DNA from: CBFIGX01 sp965662265
GTDB taxonomy: Bacteria > Bacteroidota > Bacteroidia > Flavobacteriales > UBA7430
Direction of reading: 5' to 3'
DNA: 21,597 nucleotides
Assembly: GCA_965662265.1 (NCBI GenBank)
Contig: CBFIGX010000014.1
Location: 1-21,597 of the forward strand
The notes beneath the pieces are model-generated. The model was given only the letters and a program-made list of their open reading frames with translations. It did not search any database and was not told the origin of the DNA. The translations under genes and the position numbers were made by a program. Each line of letters begins with the position of its first letter. The stretch's first letter is position 1. Below are positions 7,504 to 15,684 of the stretch, piece after piece.

Positions 7504-8063
7504 CAGAGCAGTGTTTCGATAACTTTAGGAAAGTGTATTCGTTCTAGTTCGCTTACTTTTTCTTGCACTTGTTCTGGGCTATCTGTGGGTTTTACTTCGC
7601 ATCTAGCCTGAAAAATATGCGCTCCATCGTCGTAATGTTTGTTTACATAATGAATCGTAATGCCCGTTTCTTTTTCACCGGCAGCTACTACAGCTCGATG
7701 TACATTAATCCCATACATTCCCTTGCCTCCATATTTCGGCAATAAAGACGGATGAATATTAACAATTCTATTTGGATAGGCCTCAATTAAATATTCTGGA
7801 ATTTTAAGAAGAAATCCGGCCAAAATTACAATGCTTACATTGAATTCTTTTAGTGTACGAAGAACGTTTTTTGTATTATTAAGTTCTGTATTAGAAAAAA
7901 TACGAGAAGGAACATGACATGATTTAGCTCTTTCTAATACATAAGCTTCCTTATTGTTAGAAAGAATTAAACATACCTCAACGTTGATGTAATGGGCAAA
8001 GTAATGGATTATGTTTTCGGCATTAGATCCAGATCCTGAGGCTAAAATAGCTATTCGATTCAT
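7503..8063 (-). CDS. purN: Phosphoribosylglycinamide formyltransferase (GART)
   Basis: A 186-residue enzyme of purine synthesis that transfers a formyl group from 10-formyl-tetrahydrofolate to GAR. Visible are the phosphate-binding GSGSNAENI (10-18) and the catalytic residues Asn102 and His104 in NIHPSLLPKYGG, with Asp146 in HYVNKHYDDGAHIF. The start is the ATG at 8063 (MNRIAILASG); a longer open frame running upstream through the N run is meaningless, since it reads the duplicated intergenic sequence. The -7 box TATGTTTG lies only four bases before the start codon, so the mRNA may have almost no leader. Confidence 0.95.
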   Translation of the reverse strand: MNRIAILASGSGSNAENIIHYFAHYINVEVCLILSNNKEAYVLERAKSCHVPSRIFSNTELNNTKNVLRTLKEFNVSIVILAGFLLKIPEYLIEAYPNRIVNIHPSLLPKYGGKGMYGINVHRAVVAAGEKETGITIHYVNKHYDDGAHIFQARCEVKPTDSPEQVQEKVSELERIHFPKVIETLL

Positions 8064-8141
8064 AAGACAAACATAAATAAGATTTAAATAGTTTTGAATA
8101 AGTGCCACAATAAATTTCAAAGGGTAAAAAATTTGGCTATT
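8063..8141. repeat. 79-bp direct repeat, left copy (assembly duplicate)
   Basis: Identical over 79 bases to 8240-8318, with only N between. This is unmerged contig overlap, not a biological repeat; the left copy carries the last bases before purN and the -33 element of acpP. Confidence 0.9.
8068..8075 (-). promoter_or_regulatory. -7 box TATGTTTG for purN-rnhA
   Basis: An exact TAnnTTTG on the minus strand, ending four bases before the purN ATG at 8063. No spaced TTG was found upstream. If used, transcription would begin at or very near the start codon. Confidence 0.45.
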
Positions 8142-8239
8142 NNNNNNNNNNNNNNNNNNNNNNNNNNNNNNNNNNNNNNNNNNNNNNNNNNNNNNNNNNN
8201 NNNNNNNNNNNNNNNNNNNNNNNNNNNNNNNNNNNNNNN
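8142..8239. other. Assembly gap (98 N) between purN and acpP
   Basis: The flanks are identical 79-mers, so the real gap length is negative. Collapsing the duplicate leaves about 130 bases between the two start codons. Confidence 0.95.
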
Positions 8240-8318
8240 TAAGACAAACATAAATAAGATTTAAATAGTTTTGAATAAGTGCCACAATAAATTTCAAAGG
8301 GTAAAAAATTTGGCTATT
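8240..8318. repeat. 79-bp direct repeat, right copy (assembly duplicate)
   Basis: Second copy of 8063-8141, immediately after the N run; it continues without a break into the acpP leader. Confidence 0.9.
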
Positions 8319-8340
8319 TTTAAGTTTATATTTTTCTTTG
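8309..8340 (+). promoter_or_regulatory. Promoter TTTG-N20-TTTCTTTG for the acpP operon
   Basis: TTTG at 8309-8312 and TTTCTTTG at 8333-8340 are 20 bases apart; the -7 box matches TAnnTTTG in all but one base (T for A at position 2). The acpP ATG lies 31 bases downstream. The leader after the box is A-rich (CCAAAATAATAAAAAAC), as is usual for highly expressed Bacteroidota genes that lack a Shine-Dalgarno sequence. Confidence 0.5.
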
Positions 8341-8371
8341 CATCGAAATATTAACCAAAATAATAAAAAAC

Positions 8372-8602
8372 ATGTCTGACGTAGCATCTAAAGTAAAAGC
8401 TATCATAGTTGACAAACTAGGCGTTGATGAAAGTGAAGTAACAAACGAAGCAAGTTTCACCAATGACTTAGGTGCTGACTCACTTGATACAGTTGAATTA
8501 ATTATGGAATTCGAAAAAGAATTCGACATTCAAATTCCAGACGATCAAGCAGAATCAATATCTACAGTAGGTGCAGCCATCGAATATATAGAGAAGGCTT
8601 AA
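8372..8602 (+). CDS. acpP: Acyl carrier protein
   Basis: A 76-residue acidic protein that carries the growing acyl chain on a 4'-phosphopantetheine arm during fatty acid synthesis. The attachment Ser37 is in LGADSLDTVELIMEFE, the near-invariant ACP motif. Length and four-helix layout are typical. It is the first gene of the rightward operon, 15 bases before fabF, and divergent from purN. Confidence 0.97.
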   Translation: MSDVASKVKAIIVDKLGVDESEVTNEASFTNDLGADSLDTVELIMEFEKEFDIQIPDDQAESISTVGAAIEYIEKA

Positions 8603-8617
8603 ATTTAATTTTTGTTT

Positions 8618-9509
8618 ATGCGATTAAAGAGAGTAGTTGTGACAGGAATGGGAGCGCTGACGCCCATTGGTAATACTGTTCCTGAATATTGGGAAAACTT
8701 AATTCGAGGAAAAAGTGGCGCAGCCCCTATTACCCGTTTTGATGCTTCAAAATTCAAAACTCAATTTGCTTGCGAAATCAAAAATTTTAACCCTAACGAT
8801 CATCTTGATCGAAAAGAAGCTCGAAAACAAGACCCATATACACAGTACGCCATGGTTGCCACAGCCGAGGCTATGATGGACTCTCAAATAAATATTGAAA
8901 CCATCGACCCTGATCGTGCGGGTGTAATATGGGGGTCGGGTATTGGTGGTATTAAGACATTCTACGACGAAGTTTCTACTTTCGCAAAAGGCGAAGGCAC
9001 GCCAAGATTTAACCCTTTCTTTATTCCTAAAATGATTGCTGATATTGCCGCAGGAATGATTTCTATAAAATACGGATTTAGAGGGCCCAATTTCAGTACG
9101 GTTTCTGCCTGTGCTTCTTCATCAAATGCTTTAATAGACGCTTACAACTACATCCGTCTCGGTAAAGCCGATATCATTATTACCGGAGGCTCCGAAGCCT
9201 CTGTAAATGAAGCAGGTGTTGGTGGTTTTAATGCTCTTAAAGCTCTTTCTACAAGAAATGATGATCCTGCAACTGCATCCCGACCTTTTGACAAAGATCG
9301 AGATGGTTTTGTTTTAGGCGAAGGTGCCGGGACGCTAATTCTTGAAGATTATGATCACGCCATTAAAAGAGGTGCTAAAATTTATGCCGAAGTTATGGGT
9401 GGTGGTCTTTCTGCTGATGCACACCACATTACTGCTCCTCACCCAGAGGGTTTAGGTGCTAAGAAAGTAATGCAAAACGCACTTGATGATGCGGAAATGA
9501 AACCCGAAA
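8618..9509 (+). CDS. fabF: Beta-ketoacyl-ACP synthase II, 3' part lost in gap
   Basis: The visible 297 residues cover the N-terminal thiolase half: VVVTGMGALTPIGN at the start and the nucleophile Cys165 in STVSACASSSNALIDAY. The enzyme condenses malonyl-ACP with acyl-ACP. Family members have about 415 residues, so roughly 115-120 C-terminal residues, including both catalytic histidines (the HGT and GHxxGA motifs), fall in the N run after MKPE. ATG 8618 was chosen over TTG 8612 because it gives the standard N-terminus. There is no sign of damage other than the gap, so this is a partial sequence, not a pseudogene. Confidence 0.95.
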
Positions 9510-9607
9510 NNNNNNNNNNNNNNNNNNNNNNNNNNNNNNNNNNNNNNNNNNNNNNNNNNNNNNNNNNNNNNNNNNNNNNNNNNNNNNNNNNNNNNNNNNN
9601 NNNNNNN
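9510..9607. other. Assembly gap (98 N) joining fabF and rnc
   Basis: The flanks are fabF about residue 297 and rnc just before its ERLEFLGD motif. The missing fabF C-terminus plus rnc N-terminus should take up about 500 bases, so the 98 N understate the gap several-fold. Confidence 0.9.
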
Positions 9608-10172
9608 TGATAAATATGGTAATAATGAACGTCTAGAGTTTTTAGGCGATGCGCTGTTACAGAGTGCTATCACTGAATATTTGTATGAATCCTTGCCTCA
9701 CAAAAATGAAGGCGTTCTTACCGATATAAGGTCTAAAATTGTGAGTAGGAAAACACTTAATCATTTGGGGCAAACCTACGCCTTAGATCGATTTATACAA
9801 AGCACCCTTAGTAAGCCCCTTCCGCCATCAGTAGTAGGAAACGCATTTGAAGCCCTCATAGCAGCTATACATATTGATAAAGGCAGTGCCTTTTGCAAGC
9901 AGTTTATTATTAAAACCATAGAAACACATTTTGATCTGGCAGAGCTGGAGCAACAAATAAGTAGTTATAAAAAACACTTTATTCATTGGGCACAAAAAAA
10001 CAATATACCTTTTGCCTTCGAACTTCTTAGTGAAGAAGGCGAATCGCATAATAAACAGTTTGAAATTGCCCTGTACTATAATGGAAGCCCTCTCTCTAAA
10101 GCCACTTCAGGATCCAAGAAAAAAGCAGAAGAATCTGCAGCTAAAAAAGCCTGTGAGAAGCTGGCTCTTTAA
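9608..10172 (+). CDS. rnc: Ribonuclease III, 5' end lost in gap
   Basis: The frame is open from the gap edge (first full codon at 9609) to TAA 10170-10172, 187 residues. It begins DKYG and then shows the RNase III signature NERLEFLGDALL with the catalytic Glu/Asp, then SVVGNAFEALIAAIHIDKG with the second catalytic Glu, and a C-terminal double-stranded RNA-binding domain (HFIHWAQKNN to SGSKKKAEESAAKKACEKL). The enzyme cuts dsRNA in rRNA and mRNA processing. A TTG at 9681 is an internal codon, not the start; the true start is in the gap. GNAFEAL in place of the enterobacterial ADTVEAL agrees with my recollection of Bacteroidota homologues. Confidence 0.94.
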
Positions 10173-10182
10173 GGAAAAAAAG

Positions 10183-10190
10183 TACCTTTG
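10183..10190 (+). promoter_or_regulatory. Possible internal -7 box TACCTTTG
   Basis: An exact TAnnTTTG in the 50-base space between rnc and the next gene, 32 bases before its ATG. There is no good -33 element. It could give pyk and its neighbours separate expression from fatty acid genes; chance occurrence is possible. Confidence 0.35.
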
Positions 10191-10222
10191 GGGGTGCTTT
10201 ACATCTGGAACAGACTTAAGCC

Positions 10223-10720
10223 ATGGCGAAAAAAAACATTCGGATTGATATTGAATATGACTATGACTTTCTTTTAATTGGCATATGCAGCCCATTAAAA
10301 GAATATCAACTTTGTTATCATATCAATAAAGTATTTCAAATTGAGCTCCAAAGAAGCCAAGAAGATATAGAAATGACCTATCCGGAGGCCCAAGAAAAAG
10401 GCACCTATCCATTGTATGAATATTGGGATACTCAGTATGAAAATCAATGGTATTTGCATGCCAATACAACTGCATTACGTTGCAAAGATGGAAACTCTAC
10501 AAAAGGCACCATTTTTGAAGATCACCAGTACGATCTTATTAAAACTAAACGGTTAATCCCAGAAGATAAAACAGTCGATTATTATCTTCAAATACATGGG
10601 GTTTTTGGTAAAAAAACTACTCAAAAATTATTACTAGCCATTAACACTATAAATCGGGTTGTTAACGCACGACAGGTAGCTATTGACCGACTCCGATCTA
10701 AAGAAAATTTGATTATCTGA
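10223..10720 (+). CDS. IPExxxVDY family protein (unknown function)
   Basis: A 165-residue soluble protein with the family motif IPEDKTVDY at 112-120. No signal peptide or membrane segment is seen. The family is known by this motif and has no established function; members usually sit between rnc and pyk in Bacteroidota, as here. The N-terminal part (EYDYDFLLIGICSPLKEYQLCYHINKVF) predicts alternating strands and helices, and the C-terminus (INTINRVVNARQVAIDRLRSKENLII) looks helical. Its TGA overlaps the pyk ATG by one base, so the two are likely translationally coupled. Confidence 0.88.
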   Translation: MAKKNIRIDIEYDYDFLLIGICSPLKEYQLCYHINKVFQIELQRSQEDIEMTYPEAQEKGTYPLYEYWDTQYENQWYLHANTTALRCKDGNSTKGTIFEDHQYDLIKTKRLIPEDKTVDYYLQIHGVFGKKTTQKLLLAINTINRVVNARQVAIDRLRSKENLII

Positions 10721-12138
10721 TGAACAATACTAAAATTGTAGCAACCATAGGCCCCTCATCTTTCGATAAAGAGGTGCTAAGAGAAATGTTTAAGGCAGGT
10801 CTTAATGTAGCGCGAATTAACTTTTCACACAGCAACCACAAACAGGCAAGGCAAATCTTTGATTGGGTTCAAGAACTTAACATTGAAGAAGACAGAAATG
10901 TTGCCGTTCTAGGTGATCTTCAAGGCCCTAAACTTCGCATAGGAAATGTTCTTGATGGGCAATATCTTAAGAGAGGTCAAGAAATTTGTATCACCACCAA
11001 CAAATGTGTGGGCGACAAAACTAGGGTTTTCATCACCTATCCTAATTTTCCAAAAGACGTTCGCGCTGGCGATCGTATTATGCTTGATGACGGAAAGCTA
11101 ATTCTTAAAACCATTAGTAGTAACTCTAAAGACGAGGTATTGGCGAAAGTAGTTCAGGGCGGTGAACTTAAATCTAAAAAAGGTGTAAACCTTCCAAACA
11201 CAAAGACTTCTCTTCCCTGCTTAACTGAAAAAGATCTTAACGATCTAGACTGCGCGCTAGATATGGGTATTGAGTGGATTGGCTTGTCTTTTGTGCGTTC
11301 TGTAAAAGATGTTAAAGAACTACAGCAAATTATTAGAGATAAAAAATCGGCAGCAAGGGTAATCGCAAAAATTGAAAAACCGGAAGCCATTCGTCAAATA
11401 GACGCTATAATCAAACAATCAGGAGGCATAATGGTAGCACGAGGAGATCTTGGTGTGGAAGTTCCTATGGAGCGCGTTCCAAATCTTCAAAAAATGATAA
11501 CCAGTAAGTGCATCAAGTATTCAACCCCTGTGATTATTGCCACACAAATGATGGAGTCTATGCTAGACAGCTTGAGCCCAAGTAGAGCCGATGTAAACGA
11601 TGTAGCCAATGCCGTTCACGACCGTGTAGATGCTGTGATGCTTAGTGGTGAGACATCCGTAGGAAAATATCCTGTGCGCGTTATTAAAACCATGAGTAAA
11701 GTGGTTAAGAATGTTGAAAATTATGCACATCTAGAAATAAAGACACTTCCACCTGTAGATAAAAAAAATGGACGTTATATTTCTGATATCATATGTTACA
11801 ACGCTTGCAACATTGCAGAGCAGGTAGGTGCTAAAGCCGTTATGACTATGACGCATTCTGGATATAATGCTTTTAAAATATCAAGCTTTAGACCTCCCAG
11901 TAAAATCTGCATCTTTACCCACAACAAAAATATCATGAATACGCTTAGCCTTTTATGGGGCGTGAGAGCCTACTATTACGATGAATTTGTGAGTACCGAC
12001 GAAACAATGAATGACATTAAGAATCTTCTGAAGTCTAAAGAAGTAGTAAATGAAAATGATTTGGTCATTAACATTGCAAGTATGCCTATCACTAAAAAAG
12101 GAATGACCAATATGCTTAAACTTAGTCGTATAGAATAA
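10720..12138 (+). CDS. pyk: Pyruvate kinase
   Basis: A 472-residue glycolytic enzyme making pyruvate and ATP from phosphoenolpyruvate and ADP. Catalytic and ligand residues are in place: ARINFSHS (31-38, Arg32, Asn34, Ser36), DLQGPKLRIG (66-75), Lys217 and Glu219 in VIAKIEKPEA, Asp243 in ARGDLGVEVP, then MMESM and AVMLSGETSVGKYP. The B domain lies near 76-165 and the C-terminal regulatory domain after about 350. Starting at ATG 10720 gives the classic TKIVATIGPSS. It overlaps both neighbours by one base, placing it in the middle of a coupled run. Confidence 0.97.
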   Translation: MNNTKIVATIGPSSFDKEVLREMFKAGLNVARINFSHSNHKQARQIFDWVQELNIEEDRNVAVLGDLQGPKLRIGNVLDGQYLKRGQEICITTNKCVGDKTRVFITYPNFPKDVRAGDRIMLDDGKLILKTISSNSKDEVLAKVVQGGELKSKKGVNLPNTKTSLPCLTEKDLNDLDCALDMGIEWIGLSFVRSVKDVKELQQIIRDKKSAARVIAKIEKPEAIRQIDAIIKQSGGIMVARGDLGVEVPMERVPNLQKMITSKCIKYSTPVIIATQMMESMLDSLSPSRADVNDVANAVHDRVDAVMLSGETSVGKYPVRVIKTMSKVVKNVENYAHLEIKTLPPVDKKNGRYISDIICYNACNIAEQVGAKAVMTMTHSGYNAFKISSFRPPSKICIFTHNKNIMNTLSLLWGVRAYYYDEFVSTDETMNDIKNLLKSKEVVNENDLVINIASMPITKKGMTNMLKLSRIE

Positions 12139-13190
12139 TGAAAAAAGCAGACGTAAAACGGTTGGCTGACATATGTGAAGTTCCTGGTGCTCCAGGATTT
12201 GAACAACGTATAAGAGCCCATATTATTAATGAAATTAAGCCACTTGTCGACGAATATAGTATCGATAATCTAGGAAATGTTACCGCTGTAAAAAAGGGGC
12301 ACTCCTCAGATAAAAAAGTGATGATTGCCGCCCATATGGATGAGATCGGATTTATTGTTACACATATCGATGAGCAAGGTTTTGTGAGGTTTCATACCCT
12401 TGGTGGCTTTGATCCCAAAACACTTACTGCCCAACGAGTTATTATTCATGGAAAAAAAGACCTTATTGGCGTAATGGGGTCGAAACCAATACATGTGATG
12501 ACGCCGGCAGAGCGCAATAAAACTGCAAAAACTACCGACTTCTTTATTGATTTAGGTATGCCGAAATCGGAGGTAGAAAAATGGATAACCGTAGGAGATC
12601 CTATTACTCGCCAAAGAGCTCTTATAGAGATGGGCGACTGTGTAAACTGTAAATCTATTGACAATAGAGTTTCTGTATTTATCTTAATAGAAACCCTAAG
12701 ACACCTAAAAGATTTTCCATATGATGTATATGCAGTGTTTACCGTACAAGAAGAAGTTGGTATTCGGGGAGCTCAGGTGTCGGCTTTAAACATCCAGCCC
12801 GACTTTGGTTTTGGGCTCGATACTACAATTGCCTATGACGTTCCTGGTGCCGCAGGACACGAAAAAATTACCGAACTCGGCAAAGGTGCGGCCATCAAAA
12901 TTATGGACTCACAAACCATATGCGACTACCGGATGGTTAACTACATGAAAGATGTAGCTAGCAAGTATAAAATAAAAACACAGCTAGAAATACTTCCCGC
13001 AGGTGGAACAGACACCATGGGTGTACAACGAAGTACTCCTGGAGGTTCTATAGCTGGAGCTGTTTCTATACCTACTAGGCATATTCACCAGGTGATAGAA
13101 ATGGCACATAAAGAGGATATTGACCAGTGTGTAACTCTTCTAAAAACCTGTATCGAGCAACTAGACACTTACGATTGGCGCTTTAAATAA
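12138..13190 (+). CDS. M42-family metallo-aminopeptidase
   Basis: A 350-residue cytosolic di-metal aminopeptidase (FrvX/TET/glutamyl aminopeptidase type). Metal and catalytic residues are recognisable: His66 and Asp68 in AAHMDEIGF, Asp175 in SIDNRVSV, Glu205-Glu206 in VQEEVGIRGA, Asp228 in GLDTTIA and His317 in RHIHQVIEMAHKEDI. Family enzymes form large tetrahedral particles that finish peptide degradation. Substrate preference cannot be read from sequence; some relatives were once called cellulases in error. Its ATG overlaps the pyk stop (TAATG). Confidence 0.93.
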   Translation: MKKADVKRLADICEVPGAPGFEQRIRAHIINEIKPLVDEYSIDNLGNVTAVKKGHSSDKKVMIAAHMDEIGFIVTHIDEQGFVRFHTLGGFDPKTLTAQRVIIHGKKDLIGVMGSKPIHVMTPAERNKTAKTTDFFIDLGMPKSEVEKWITVGDPITRQRALIEMGDCVNCKSIDNRVSVFILIETLRHLKDFPYDVYAVFTVQEEVGIRGAQVSALNIQPDFGFGLDTTIAYDVPGAAGHEKITELGKGAAIKIMDSQTICDYRMVNYMKDVASKYKIKTQLEILPAGGTDTMGVQRSTPGGSIAGAVSIPTRHIHQVIEMAHKEDIDQCVTLLKTCIEQLDTYDWRFK

Positions 13191-13196
13191 GCAAAC

Positions 13197-14741
13197 ATGA
13201 TGAAAATAGCCACCGTAAATACAATCATCTATAGTGTCTTTTGGGCTGTGTGCTCCATGTTCCTCTCTATGTGTGCAAGTATTCAAAAGCCCAATGGCGG
13301 AGAAAAAGATACTGTACCTCCACAACTGCTTTATTCATTTCCTTCTGAGAGACAAACCAATGTAAAACCTCAAAAAATTGAACTGCAGTTTGATGAATTC
13401 TTAGATTTAAAAAACATCAATAGCGAACTCCTTATCTCCCCTCCATTATTGGTAGAACCAGAAATTAGCCAAAAAGGAACTAGAATTCTGATTGAGCTTA
13501 AAAGCGATTTACAAGACAGCACAACCTATTCCTTTAACTTTGGTAATGCCATTACAGATTTTCGCGAGGGGAATGTGTTGAAGAATTTTTCATTCGTTTT
13601 TAGTACCGGGCCTATACTAGATTCTCTAAGTGTTTTCGGCCGCGTGCACGCTTGCCCAAATAATAATCTTTCTGAAGGAACAGTGATAGGTTTGTACCAA
13701 CAAGATAGCCTTACACACGACTCTACTATATACAAGAATAAGCCTAACTACTTTAGTACCACGAACAAAAATGGTGATTTTTCTATACATCATATTCGTA
13801 GCGGACTTTACCAAATGGTAGCATTTGAAGATATTAATGCCAACTACATGTATGATGGTTTCTCAGAAAAAATAGGATTTACAACACAACTGGTAAATCC
13901 AGAGGACAGCATAAATAGGATTTTATGGCTCTTTAAAGAAGAACCTCCTAGGAAGCAGGTAGATGTAAAAAGAGACGTCCCCATGGTTATTACCTATAAT
14001 ACAGCTCTTGTTAGCGAGCAGATTAGCCTAGTACCCAACTCCAATCATATAGCACAAATAATAGACGAAAAACTCCTGCTTTGGCCTCTCATCGATCAAA
14101 ATGACTCGAGTTACGTTTTCATGGAGACCAATTTATGGAAAGACACCCTATTATTAAAGCGAGACAGCACCATGCGCATTGCTCCGCACACATTGAGTTT
14201 AACATCTAACTACATAGCTAAGAATTCTCCCGTTAGGATTAGCTCTTCAGTGCCTATAGATAGTATCTACAAGACGAAAATAAGTGTCATCTCTGACAGC
14301 CTTATTATTCCTTTTACCTACGAACTGTCTGACTTTAACCTTGATATTTACTTTCCCTACACAGGGGATAAAAACTATACGATAACTCTTGAACAAGGAG
14401 CTATAGAGAGCATTTATAAACAAGAGAGTGATAGTACGGTATATGCAGTATATACCAAATCGGCAGAAAGCCTTGCCGCTTTATTAGTAAACATACAGTT
14501 AGATGCTCGAAACTATAAGGTAGAACTATTACAAAACGACCTTGTTATTGCAAGCAAACACAATAACGAGCAGATATTTTTTTCTGAATTACTCCCAGGC
14601 AAGTATGACCTTCGTTTGATGTTAGATGACGATAATAATGGACGTTGGACCGCTGGTAATTATTTTAAACACAAAAAAGCAGAATCGGTATTTTACTACA
14701 CCGAACCAATACAACTAAGGGCCAACTGGGAGCTAGAGATA
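13197..14741 (+). CDS. Ig-like domain lipoprotein, 3' end lost in gap
   Basis: 515 codons are visible before the N run. After a hydrophobic N-terminus comes Cys26 followed by ASIQKPNGGEKDTVPP; this 'C..(x)P.GG..D..PP' pattern is the usual start of envelope lipoproteins of this type, although Met before Cys is an unusual lipobox residue. An SbsA-like bacterial Ig domain follows (about 41-138, ending NFSFVFSTGP), then a segment like the SGLYQMVAFEDINANYMYD repeat of prealbumin-like folds (about 150-240). The rest is beta-rich with no catalytic motif. An outer-membrane or surface role is likely. ATG 13200 is an equally possible start. It lies six bases after the M42 gene and is probably the last gene of the operon. 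Confidence 0.8.
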
Positions 14742-14840
14742 NNNNNNNNNNNNNNNNNNNNNNNNNNNNNNNNNNNNNNNNNNNNNNNNNNNNNNNNNNN
14801 NNNNNNNNNNNNNNNNNNNNNNNNNNNNNNNNNNNNNNNN
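14742..14840. other. Assembly gap (99 N)
   Basis: The gap removes the C-terminus of the Ig-like lipoprotein. The 82 bases between the gap and sdhB contain no ORF; a 7-bp AT-rich stem (14864-14870 with 14882-14888) is present but lacks a T-run. Confidence 0.95.
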
Positions 14841-14922
14841 TAGACCTACTCCATAAGGTTTGTTTTAAGCAGTTAAGGAACGCTTAAATACCTACTAAAT
14901 TCGGTGGTAGAACTCGAAGTAC

Positions 14923-15684
14923 TTACTTTTCAGATTTTACAGAAGCTGATAAATACTCTCTATTCATTCGGGCTATATTGTCTAGTGAAATTCCCTTAGG
15001 GCATTGCACTTCACAATCGCCAGTATTGGTACAATTTCCAAAGCCAAGTTCGTCCATCTTAGCCACCATATTTAGTGCCCGTTCTTGGGCTTCTACCTTA
15101 CCTTGTGGTAAGAGCGAAAGATGAGATACTTTGGCCGAGGTAAATAACATAGCCGAAGAGTTTTTACAGGTGGCAACGCAGGCTCCACAGCCAATACATG
15201 TAGCTGCATCAAAAGCTTTATCTGCATCGGCCTTAGGCACCGGGATGGCATTTGCATCTTGAGTATTACCAGATGTATTTACAGACACGTAACCTCCGGC
15301 TTGGATAATAGCATCAAAAGAGGAGCGATCGACCACCAAATCTTTAATCACTGGAAATGCCGAAGCACGCCATGGCTCAATGTAAATGGTGTCGCCATCT
15401 TTAAAAGAACGCATGTGAAGCTGACAGGTAGTAATTAAATTTTCTGGACCGTGAGGCTCACCGTTAATATACATAGAGCAGCTTCCACAAATACCCTCAC
15501 GACAGTCATGATCAAAAGCTACAGGAACATCACCCTTTTCAATGAGGCTTTGGTTTAAAACATCCATCATTTCTAGGAAAGACATATCTGGTGAAATATC
15601 AGACATCTTGTATTCTACGATACGACCTTTGTCTTCGGCACCCTTTTGGCGCCATACTTTAAGTGTTAAATTCATTCCAGCCAT
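14923..15684 (-). CDS. sdhB: Succinate dehydrogenase iron-sulfur subunit
   Basis: 253 residues. The [2Fe-2S] ligands are Cys61, Cys66, Cys69 and Cys87 (CREGICGSC...C). The ferredoxin-like half has CIGCGACVATC (Cys163, 166, 169, 173) and CTNTGDCEVQCPKG (Cys218, 224, 228); by homology 163/166/169/228 hold [4Fe-4S] and 173/218/224 hold [3Fe-4S]. It relays electrons from the flavin subunit to the membrane quinone. Third gene of sdhCAB, starting within the sdhA stop codon (TAATG). No clear terminator was found downstream. Confidence 0.96.
   Translation of the reverse strand: MAGMNLTLKVWRQKGAEDKGRIVEYKMSDISPDMSFLEMMDVLNQSLIEKGDVPVAFDHDCREGICGSCSMYINGEPHGPENLITTCQLHMRSFKDGDTIYIEPWRASAFPVIKDLVVDRSSFDAIIQAGGYVSVNTSGNTQDANAIPVPKADADKAFDAATCIGCGACVATCKNSSAMLFTSAKVSHLSLLPQGKVEAQERALNMVAKMDELGFGNCTNTGDCEVQCPKGISLDNIARMNREYLSASVKSEK

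Noticed and set aside
7503..8387. Long open frame extending purN upstream across the N run
   Set aside because: The added part translates N and the duplicated intergenic sequence; purN begins at ATG 8063 with its standard N-terminus.
8612..8617. TTG start six bases upstream of fabF
   Set aside because: ATG 8618 gives the normal FabF N-terminus; the TTG adds only Met-Phe.
9681..9683. TTG as start of rnc
   Set aside because: The frame is open upstream to the gap and contains the RNase III signature NERLEFLGD before this codon.
9837..9857. Asn in place of the Asp of ADTVEAL in RNase III (GNAFEAL) as an inactivating change
   Set aside because: Bacteroidota RNase III proteins, as I recall them, commonly have GNA-EAL here, and the catalytic Glu is kept.
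14864..14888. Stem TTTAAGC / GCTTAAA as terminator for sdhB or the Ig-like gene
   Set aside because: AT-rich 7-bp stem with an 11-base loop and no T-run on either strand.
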